Made by a program: the position numbers and the translations under genes. From assembly GCA_040905665.1 (NCBI GenBank), contig JBBDRD010000052.1, forward strand, positions 4,079 to 68,078: DNA of 64,000 bases. The letters run 5' to 3'. Below the pieces are notes generated by a model, which ran no database searches, had not been told where the DNA came from, and worked only from the letters and a program-made list of their open reading frames with translations. This DNA comes from DASVCN01 sp040905665 (GTDB taxonomy: Bacteria; Deinococcota; Deinococci; Deinococcales; Trueperaceae). Below are positions 57,956 through 64,000 of the stretch, piece by piece (position 1 is the first letter of the stretch; the number at the start of each line of letters is the position of its first letter).

Positions 57956-59116
57956 ATGTACGGCGCTTCCAACGCAACCACCGTTCGGGACCGCAACCGC
58001 CTCCTGGTACTCGAGCGCATCCGGCTCCACGCCCCCGTCACCCGGAGCGAGATCGCCCGGGACACCGGCCTTACCGCTGCATCGGTGACGAATATCGTCG
58101 GGCAATTGGTAGCAGACGGGCTGGTGCTTGAAACCGGCCGCAGGGCACACAACCGGGGCCAGCCGCCGGTCGAACTCGATCTCGCCGCCCACGCCGCCTA
58201 CAGCGTAGGCCTCCACCTCGACCGCGACCTGCTCTCGGGCGTGCTCGTCGACCTCAAGGGTTCGGTCGTGACGATCACCAGTAGCGAGCTCGCACCGCCC
58301 TCCCCCGATGAAGCCCTCCGTCTGCTCGAGGAGTGCTACCGCAAACTGGTTCGCGACGCTGCCGTTCCGCTGGAGAGAATCCTGGGAACCGGCGTCGTCA
58401 CCGTGGGCCCGCTCGATCCGCGACGCGGCGACGTGCGCGGGCCGCCCAACTTCCCGGGCTGGGATGATGTGCCGTTGCGCGAGCGGCTGGCGTCGCTCAT
58501 CGGTGCGCCGGTCATCCTCGAGAACAACGCCACCGCAGCAGCGATCGGCGAGCACTGGTACGGCGCGGGCCGCCACCACGACAACTTTCTCTACGTCTAT
58601 ATCGGGCTGGGGGTGGGAGGCGGGCTCTTCCTCAACAACCGCGTCTACCGCGGAAGCGGCCTCAATGCTGGCGAGTTCGGCCACCTGCAAGTACGCTTCC
58701 CCGGCGGCCTTGCTCCATTGGAAAGCCGCACCTCGATCCTGGCGCTCGAGCGCGACCTGGGCAGGCGTTTCCACGGCCTCCCCGCGATAAACGGTGCCTT
58801 CCAGCGGCGCGACGAGGCGCTTCTCGCCTGGTTGGACGCCGCCGCACAGTACCTGGCCGAAGCGGTAGCCGGAATCGATAACTTGCTCGACCTGGACGCA
58901 ATCATCTTTGGCGGCAGGCATTCGCCGGAGGTGCTGCGCTATCTGGTGGAGCGCGTGCGCGAGAGGGCAATTGACCTGCGGATGCCCAATCGACCACGCT
59001 ACGCCGAGATCATCACCGGGCGCGCGGGCGACGAGACGGCGGCACTGGGAGCCGCGACTCTGCCGCTCTACGACGCATTCGTATCGCTGATGAGCGCAAA
59101 CGCGACGACAGCCTAG
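57956..59116 (+). CDS. ROK-family transcriptional regulator
   Basis: Encodes 386 residues. No ribosome site precedes the ATG, but TAGAAT lies eight bases upstream, so a leaderless mRNA is likely. The winged helix includes TRSEIARDTGLTAASVTNIVGQL (about residues 29-52). The sugar domain has GLHLDRDLLSGVLVDLKG in place of the kinase phosphate loop, and GEFGHLQVRFPGG in place of the zinc CxCGxxGC motif, so it is a regulator without kinase function. It probably controls the divergent mannosidase operon, with a mannoside or breakdown product as signal. Confidence 0.87.
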   Translation: MYGASNATTVRDRNRLLVLERIRLHAPVTRSEIARDTGLTAASVTNIVGQLVADGLVLETGRRAHNRGQPPVELDLAAHAAYSVGLHLDRDLLSGVLVDLKGSVVTITSSELAPPSPDEALRLLEECYRKLVRDAAVPLERILGTGVVTVGPLDPRRGDVRGPPNFPGWDDVPLRERLASLIGAPVILENNATAAAIGEHWYGAGRHHDNFLYVYIGLGVGGGLFLNNRVYRGSGLNAGEFGHLQVRFPGGLAPLESRTSILALERDLGRRFHGLPAINGAFQRRDEALLAWLDAAAQYLAEAVAGIDNLLDLDAIIFGGRHSPEVLRYLVERVRERAIDLRMPNRPRYAEIITGRAGDETAALGAATLPLYDAFVSLMSANATTA

Positions 59117-59126
59117 GCTGGCCTGT

Positions 59127-59160
59127 GGGGATAGGCGCGGGGATAAGGCGCGGGGGATAG
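59127..59160 (+). repeat. Three G-rich 9-13-bp direct repeats
   Basis: GGGGATAGGCGC, GGGGATAAGGCGC and GGGGGATAG follow one another in the 106-base gap between the ROK gene and the epimerase-like gene. Three G4 or G5 runs and several GG make G-quadruplex formation conceivable. Confidence 0.5.
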
Positions 59161-59222
59161 CTGTGAAGGCTAGGCGTGGTGGAAAGGCCGGGAATTGGCG
59201 TGAGGCAAAGGCGGGAGGTAGG

Positions 59223-60326
59223 GTGACGACGACCGCAAAGACATGGCATCTCGGCAACGGACTCGTCGAGTTCGGCGTTCTCGAGATCGGCGGCCAACTC
59301 GGACCGGTGAGGTTCGTCCACAACGGTGGCATCATCGAACCGATGCACCGGGCACCCTGGGCAGACGAGCCGGGCTCGGCTAACATCCCGATGATGCAGC
59401 ATCTGCGCGGCGACTTCTTTTGCGCTCCATTCGGCGCAAACGACCTTCTACAAGAGGAGCTGCGCGACCACGGCCGAACAGCGAACGGCGTGTGGCGGGA
59501 AGTCGAGCGCACCTCGATGCGGCTGGAGCTCGAGCTCGATGGCAAGGTAGCCGGCGCCCGCGTACGCAAGGAGCTGTGGCTGGAACCGGGCCGGCCGCTG
59601 ATCTATCAACGCCATACTTTTGAGGGCGGAGAGGGGGCGTTGCCACTGGGGCACCATGCGATGCTGCGCGCTCCAGCAGGGGAGCAGCTTCGGATCTCCT
59701 TCTCGCCGTGGGTTTGGGCCGGCACACCTCCGGCGCCCGTAGAGAGCGACCCCGAGAATGGGAGTTCGCTCCTGCGCTATCCGCAGCGTTTCGAAAGCCT
59801 GAACCGGGTCACGACCTCGAACGGAACCACCGTTGATCTCTCACGCTATCCCGAGCTCGATGCGAGCGAAGACATTCTGATGCTGGTGACGGACCCCGAT
59901 GAAGAGGTGGCTTGGTCGGCCGCTGTTGCTCCTCGTTCCGGCTGGGTCTGGTTCGCGGTGCGCCCCAATCGCATCTTGCGCAACACCTTGCTCTGGTTCA
60001 GCAACGGCGGCAGGGCATACTCGCCCTTCCTCGGTCGCCACAGAAGGGTTCTGGGTATCGAAGAGGTCACGAGCTATTTCCATCTGGGCCACCGGACGTC
60101 GGTCGAGCCGAACGACCTGAACGAACTCGGCTACCCGACCGCCGTGACCTTGGACAGGAACGAAGCAACCGTTATCAACTACGCCTTCGGGGCGGTACCC
60201 ACGCCGCCGGGCTTCGGTCGGGTCGCGTCGCTGCAGGTGGAACCCTCCCACATCCTCCTGCGGAACGACCAAGGAGAAGAGCTTCGAGTACCTTTCCGTG
60301 GCGACTTCATCCGAGGAAGTCAGTAA
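59223..60326 (+). CDS. Aldose-epimerase-like (galactose mutarotase fold) protein
   Basis: Encodes 367 residues. GGGAGGT precedes the GTG at 59223; a longer in-frame start at 59163 is possible but lacks a site. The protein is nearly all beta-strand pattern with paired Arg/His/Glu segments such as QHLRGDFFCAPFGANDLL, LPLGHHAMLRAP and LGHRTSVEPNDLNELGYPTAV, suggesting the mutarotase-like sandwich seen in aldose-1-epimerase relatives. It follows the ROK regulator and may act on the same sugar. The exact reaction is unknown. Confidence 0.65.
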   Translation: MTTTAKTWHLGNGLVEFGVLEIGGQLGPVRFVHNGGIIEPMHRAPWADEPGSANIPMMQHLRGDFFCAPFGANDLLQEELRDHGRTANGVWREVERTSMRLELELDGKVAGARVRKELWLEPGRPLIYQRHTFEGGEGALPLGHHAMLRAPAGEQLRISFSPWVWAGTPPAPVESDPENGSSLLRYPQRFESLNRVTTSNGTTVDLSRYPELDASEDILMLVTDPDEEVAWSAAVAPRSGWVWFAVRPNRILRNTLLWFSNGGRAYSPFLGRHRRVLGIEEVTSYFHLGHRTSVEPNDLNELGYPTAVTLDRNEATVINYAFGAVPTPPGFGRVASLQVEPSHILLRNDQGEELRVPFRGDFIRGSQ

Positions 60327-60404
60327 GCTGTCCAATTTCAGACTCCTCCTGGGCTAAACGCCTTATGAAAGACCAGAACCAAACGGCAAAATGCCTGATG
60401 GACG

Positions 60405-60440
60405 TGTCCATACTGGTGGAAGGTGGATATACTTCCACCA
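60405..60440 (+). promoter_or_regulatory. vapBC promoter within a perfect palindrome
   Basis: TGGTGGAAG (60414-60422) and CTTCCACCA (60432-60440) form a perfect 9-bp inverted repeat with a 9-base centre that contains most of TATACT (60428-60433), the likely -10. TGTCCA (60405-60410) at 17 bases is a weak -35. VapB, alone or with VapC, would bind here and shut off its own operon. Confidence 0.7.
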
Positions 60441-60452
60441 AGGAGGAGAAGC

Positions 60453-60713
60453 GTGGCGCTAAATATCAAGAATCCCGAGGCTCATCGGTTGGCACAGGAA
60501 CTGGCGGAGGCCACGGGCGGTAGCATTACAAAGGCCGTCACCGACGCCCTTCGCGATGCGGTCGATAAGTCTCGTAAGCAGCAGGGGCCAAGGCGGGCAG
60601 CACTCGCGGCCGAGCTCGACGCAATCGCAGAACATTGCGCAGCACTTCCGGTGAAGGACGCGCGTACCGCAGAGGAGATCCTGGGCTACGACGACCAGGG
60701 GCTGCCAGGCTAG
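60453..60713 (+). CDS. vapB: VapB-type antitoxin
   Basis: Encodes 86 residues. AAGGAGGAG precedes the GTG at 60453. The start VALNIKNPEAHRLAQELAEATG and SITKAVTDALRDAV is the classical VapB/PSK transcription-factor pattern (a ribbon-helix-helix-like DNA-binding N-terminus and a toxin-binding tail). Its stop overlaps the vapC start by one base. Confidence 0.93.
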   Translation: MALNIKNPEAHRLAQELAEATGGSITKAVTDALRDAVDKSRKQQGPRRAALAAELDAIAEHCAALPVKDARTAEEILGYDDQGLPG

Positions 60714-61099
60714 TGGTTATCGATACCTCGGCTATATTGGCGATCCTGGCAGGTGAACCGGAGAGGAAAGCGTTCAACGCCAGTATCGCCTCGGCAGCTT
60801 CCTGCTCGATGTCTACCGGTTCGTACCTGGAAACCGCGATAGTCGTCGAGTCCAGGTACGGTTTCGAAGGTATCCGTGATCTACAGCTACTGCTAAGCAC
60901 GGCTATGGTTCAGCTTGTCCCCTTCGATTCCGAGCAGGCTCTCATCGCAAGGCAGGCTTACGCGCGCTACGGAAAGGGGATGCATCGTGTTGCTCTCGAC
61001 TTCGGCGATTGTTTCGCTTATGCACTGTGCAAAAAGATCGGCGAACCCCTGCTATACAAAGGCGATGACTTCTCCGAAACCGACATCTCGCCGGCCTAA
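60713..61099 (+). CDS. vapC: VapC-type PIN-domain toxin
   Basis: Encodes 128 residues. The PIN-domain acids are in VVIDTSAILAILAGEPE (Asp4), YLETAIVVESR (Glu) and LDFGDCFAYALCKKIG, and the ending YKGDDFSETDI is typical. It is an RNase, usually cutting tRNA or rRNA, held off by VapB. All catalytic residues are present. An ACCCTC/GAGGGT stem-loop (61106-61122) follows. Confidence 0.93.
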   Translation: MVIDTSAILAILAGEPERKAFNASIASAASCSMSTGSYLETAIVVESRYGFEGIRDLQLLLSTAMVQLVPFDSEQALIARQAYARYGKGMHRVALDFGDCFAYALCKKIGEPLLYKGDDFSETDISPA

Positions 61100-61227
61100 C
61101 CTGCCACCCTCCCGCTGAGGGTCGTGCGCGAACCTTCGACCCCCATTGCGTAGGATGTAGGCATGTTGATCGCTCTTCCTCCGGCGAACCGGCAAACGGT
61201 CCACTCGCGTAGCAAGCTCGACTCCTG

Positions 61228-62463
61228 ATGGAGAACTTGGACAACAAGCAGGCGGCGGCGGGCAAGCAAAAGGCGGCACGCGGCGCCCATTTTGGCGAGA
61301 AGCTTACGGCTTACCTCTTCATCCTACCGTCGGTATTTTTGATCGCCATCTTCGGCCTCTTCCCGATCGGCTACGCCTTCTACATGAGCCTCTACCGCTG
61401 GCGCATCCGCAAGGGCGGCTTCATCGGCCTGGATCACTACAGCGAACTGGTAGGCAACTGGGGCGCGGCGTTGGCGTTCCTCGCCGGCCTGGCCGCACTG
61501 CTGGTGGCGCACTGGCTCTGGTCCACCGCCTTCGACCGCGAGGGCTTGCGGCGTTGGAGGCGACTCGTCGTTGCGGTCACGCTGATGGGCGCCGGCGTGG
61601 CGATCGCCCTGGGATGGAACACGATGATGCGGGTCGGCAGCGGGGATTTCCTGGGATCGCTGGTGATCACGCTCTACTACGCCCTTGGCACGGTTCCCGT
61701 GCAGATCGCCCTGGCGCTGGTGCTAGCCACCATGTTGTTCCAGAAGATACGCGGCAAGGAGGGGTTCAGAATGATCTACTTCCTCCCATACGTAACGCCG
61801 CAGGTCGCCGCCGCAGTGGTTTTTGCCCAGCTATTCAGCCCGCGCGGCAGCACCCTCGCCCCCGGTAGCAACAGCGTCGCCAATCAGGTGCTTGCCGGCG
61901 TCGGAATCGAACCGCAACGGTGGCTGTTCGAACCGCGCCCGCTACTCGAACTTCTCTTTGGCAACCAGATAGTCGCCATAAATAACTGGCTCACCAGCTC
62001 GGGCGTGGCCTGGCAACTCGACGGGCTATGGCTGGGCCCCAGTTTGGCGCTGGTCAGCATCATCATTTTTGGGATTTGGACCTATACCGGTCTCAATGTC
62101 GTGATCTTCCTGGCCGGCCTGGGCGGAATCCCCGTCGAGCTCTACGAAGCTGCCGAGATCGATGGGGCCAACGCACGTCAGCGCTTCTGGAGCATCACCG
62201 TGCCGCTGCTCTCCCCCGTCACCTACTATCTGACCCTGCTCGGGTTCATCGGCACCCTGCAAGCCTTTAGTCAGATCTACGTGATGCGAACGCCGTTCGC
62301 TCGCGACACGGTGGACACCGCCAGCATCCTCATCTTCGATACCTTCTACAAGTCGAACAACTTCAGCCTGGCGGCGGCGCAGTCGTTCCTCCTCTTCTTC
62401 GTCATCTTGTTCGTCACCATCACTCAGCAACGGGTGCTGGGCAAGCAGGTGTTTTATGGCTGA
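61228..62463 (+). CDS. ABC sugar importer permease, MalF-like with long N-terminal insert
   Basis: Encodes 411 residues, about 100 more than usual. After the first helix (YLFILPSVFLIAIFGLFPIG) an insert of about 80 residues carries two hydrophobic stretches (AALAFLAGLAALLVAHWLW and RLVVAVTLMGAGVAIALGW) before the conserved core. The coupling loop is YEAAEIDGANARQRFWSITVP. No clear ribosome site is seen before the ATG. It overlaps the next permease gene by eight bases. The extra helices resemble the extended MalF N-terminus. Confidence 0.87.
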   Translation: MENLDNKQAAAGKQKAARGAHFGEKLTAYLFILPSVFLIAIFGLFPIGYAFYMSLYRWRIRKGGFIGLDHYSELVGNWGAALAFLAGLAALLVAHWLWSTAFDREGLRRWRRLVVAVTLMGAGVAIALGWNTMMRVGSGDFLGSLVITLYYALGTVPVQIALALVLATMLFQKIRGKEGFRMIYFLPYVTPQVAAAVVFAQLFSPRGSTLAPGSNSVANQVLAGVGIEPQRWLFEPRPLLELLFGNQIVAINNWLTSSGVAWQLDGLWLGPSLALVSIIIFGIWTYTGLNVVIFLAGLGGIPVELYEAAEIDGANARQRFWSITVPLLSPVTYYLTLLGFIGTLQAFSQIYVMRTPFARDTVDTASILIFDTFYKSNNFSLAAAQSFLLFFVILFVTITQQRVLGKQVFYG

Positions 62464-63331
62464 GAGTCGTAGCGCGGGCGAATGGAGAAGCGGCCTGGGC
62501 TTTCGCCTGCGTTACCTGCCGGTGTACGTCGTGCTTCTGCTGGGCGCGATCATCGCCATCACGCCCTTCTTCTACATGGTCTCCACCTCGTTCATGACCC
62601 TTGGCGAAGCGATCAACCGAGAGTGGCTGCCTTCTCGCCCGCAGTTCGGGAACTATGAGCGGGCCTGGAACGACGCCGACTTCGCCGGCTACTTCATGAA
62701 CAGCGTGATCATCACCGGAACCACGATCGCAGGTTTGCTCGTTACCTCGACGCTCGCCGCCTACGCCTTCGCTCGCATCCGCTTCCCGGCGCGCGACCTG
62801 ATCTTCACCATCCTGCTCGCCACGCTGATGATCCCCGAGACGGTCACCTTCATCCCCCAGTTCCTCATAATCCGCGGTGACATCTTCCCGCTGCCCGGCG
62901 GCTCCTGGATCAATACCCTCCAGGCATTGACTGTTCCCTTCATGGCGAATGCCGTGAGCATCTTCCTGCTAAGGCAGTTCTTTGCCCGCATTCCCTTCGA
63001 CCTGTGGGACGCGGCGCGGATGGATGGCGCCGGCCATCTTCGCTTTCTGGTCTCAGTCGTCATCCCGATGAGCAAGCCGGTCATGCTCACCGTCACCCTG
63101 CTGGCCTTCATCACCTCCTGGAACGCCTTCCTCTGGCCGATCCTGGTGACAACAAACCCTGATTGGCGTCCGCTGATGGTGGGCCTCTACAACTTCATGG
63201 GTGAGGCCGGACCGGAAACTCACTTGCTGATGGCGGGCGCGATGATCACGATCCTGCCGGTGCTGGTCCTCTACTTCATCGCCCAGAAGCAGTTCACCGA
63301 AGGGATAGCTACCTCGGGACTGAAGGGGTGA
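62456..63331 (+). CDS. ABC sugar importer permease, MalG-like
   Basis: Encodes 291 residues with six helices. The start lies inside the end of the preceding permease gene. The coupling loop reads WDAARMDGAGHLRFLVSVVIP and the C-terminus QFTEGIATSGLKG is typical. It pairs with the MalF-like protein for the binding protein whose gene begins at 63652. Confidence 0.9.
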   Translation: MAESRSAGEWRSGLGFRLRYLPVYVVLLLGAIIAITPFFYMVSTSFMTLGEAINREWLPSRPQFGNYERAWNDADFAGYFMNSVIITGTTIAGLLVTSTLAAYAFARIRFPARDLIFTILLATLMIPETVTFIPQFLIIRGDIFPLPGGSWINTLQALTVPFMANAVSIFLLRQFFARIPFDLWDAARMDGAGHLRFLVSVVIPMSKPVMLTVTLLAFITSWNAFLWPILVTTNPDWRPLMVGLYNFMGEAGPETHLLMAGAMITILPVLVLYFIAQKQFTEGIATSGLKG

Positions 63332-63424
63332 CGGGCGAAGATTGAGCGAATAGCTAGCCTGTGAGAAAGCGTCCGAAGACCTTGCGCAGATAAGCCGACA
63401 CGGTTCCGAGCTCCAAAGCCGCGA

Positions 63425-63517
63425 CTATGAACCAAACAGGTACGCCGCCGATACGTCCTCGTATCTTTCAAAGACGTCGGCTAGCTCGGCCACATCGATT
63501 GGCAAGTCAACAGTCAT
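63425..63517 (-). pseudogene. Possible N-terminal stub of an MNT nucleotidyltransferase
   Basis: In the 320-base gap between permease and binding-protein genes, a 30-codon minus-strand frame from ATG 63517 ends DVFERYEDVSAAYLFGS and then stop. The AYLFGS end is the start of the active-site motif of MntA-type minimal nucleotidyltransferases, usually followed by more residues with paired Asp. The rest is missing. The similarity is short and could be chance. Nothing else was seen in 63332-63651. Confidence 0.3.
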
Positions 63518-63651
63518 CCGATTCACTTTCGCGCACGAGGCCCAGGCAGCGTGAAGCGACCATGAATCGCTTCGGGCCCGCACCTGACAGTTTCTTGACT
63601 TCCAACCGGTAAAGTGTGGAGAAAGTCTTGGTTTGGGCGAAGGGAGAAAGA

Positions 63652-64000
63652 ATGAAGCGTTCCATCTTGGTGCTGGGTTTGCTGGCAGCGCTAACCGCGA
63701 CAGCCGTAACGGCTCAGGAGAATCCGTATGCAGGCGTCGATCCGACCGGTCAGGAAGTAGTTTTCTGGCACGTCCATGAGGGCGCCAACGGCGAGGCGCT
63801 GGAGGCGATCGTCGAGGAGTTCAACCAGACGAACGAGTACGGCATCACGGTAGTAGCGGAAACGCAGGGACACTACGGCGATCTGTTCCAGAAGATGCTG
63901 CCGCTCCTGGGCACCCAGGACGTTCCCGATTTGGTACTCGCCTATCAGAACCAGGCAGCGACCTACCAGCTCGCCGACGCGCTCGTAGACATGCGTCCGC
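63652..64000 (+). CDS. Extracellular sugar-binding protein, N-terminal part (runs off window)
   Basis: 116 codons are visible before the right edge. GGGAGAAAG precedes the ATG. The signal peptide MKRSILVLGLLAALTATAVTAQ is clear. The mature start includes EVVFWHVHEGANGEALEAIV and EFNQTNEYGITVVAET, typical of family 1 sugar-binding proteins. It belongs with the two permease genes just upstream, though placed after them instead of before. Confidence 0.85.
   Translation, partial: MKRSILVLGLLAALTATAVTAQENPYAGVDPTGQEVVFWHVHEGANGEALEAIVEEFNQTNEYGITVVAETQGHYGDLFQKMLPLLGTQDVPDLVLAYQNQAATYQLADALVDMRP

Noticed and set aside
57914..59569. A 551-codon open frame on the minus strand
   Set aside because: It lies opposite the ROK and epimerase-like genes, and its composition is the mirror of their codon use. 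The plus-strand proteins have clear family motifs.
1..64000. CRISPR arrays, IS elements, rRNA or tRNA genes
   Set aside because: No regularly spaced repeats with unique spacers, no transposase-like proteins and no cloverleaf or rRNA-like segments were found on reading both strands; very diverged elements could be missed by eye.

Overview
The window is high-GC bacterial DNA packed with carbohydrate uptake and catabolism genes. Several secretion signals end in ALAQ or AQ, and some genes have a -10 box placed so close to the start codon that the mRNA would be leaderless. Together with the mixture of MalFG-type and Dpp-type importers, this suggests a Deinococcota member, possibly Truepera-like. 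That assignment is an inference from style, not from a marker gene. No rRNA, tRNA, CRISPR array, IS element or replication gene was seen.

Layout. (1) 1-8924, plus strand: a partial 2-hydroxyacid dehydrogenase, a binding protein with two permeases, a DapA-family aldolase/dehydratase, two enolase-superfamily sugar-acid dehydratases, KDPG aldolase and a KDG-type kinase. This is a sugar-acid import and degradation operon. (2) 9145-19273: a minus-strand Dpp-type importer with a sugar-acid dehydratase faces a plus-strand operon of GntR/FCD regulator, SDR dehydrogenase, FAH-family hydrolase and LutABC. It reads as the non-phosphorylated L-fuconate/L-rhamnonate route ending in pyruvate plus lactate, with its own lactate oxidation. 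The divergent promoters carry matching FadR-like operators. (3) 19274-26916: an accessory stretch with gene remnants, two lipoproteins, a DUF4143 ATPase, an orphan antitoxin and a large BTAD/NB-ARC/TPR regulator. (4) 26923-33307, minus: ROK repressor, binding protein, amidohydrolase, two permeases and a six-hairpin glycosidase. (5) 33565-35245: a broken FAD oxidoreductase and an Xre-RES toxin-antitoxin pair with an unusual repeat array. (6) 35387-46214: GntR/FCD regulator, Cys/Met-type PLP enzyme, a complete MalEFGK-like importer with a 45-residue membrane protein, and a giant heparinase-II/III-like lyase. (7) 46221-51711: HigBA, an unknown NTF2-like protein, then a Gfo/Idh/MocA dehydrogenase, DegT aminotransferase and deacetylase triad. 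(8) 51742-60326: a mannosidase, lyxose/mannose isomerase, sugar kinase, dehydrogenase and aldolase operon, divergent from a ROK regulator and an epimerase-like gene. (9) 60405-64000: VapBC and the start of another ABC importer operon.

The hydrolases and the lyase lack signal peptides, so glycans are probably imported as oligomers and cut in the cytoplasm. Only one MalK-type ATPase is present for four MalFG-type permease pairs, so it may be shared. Toxin-antitoxin modules or their remnants sit between the metabolic blocks, which suggests an island assembled from modules.
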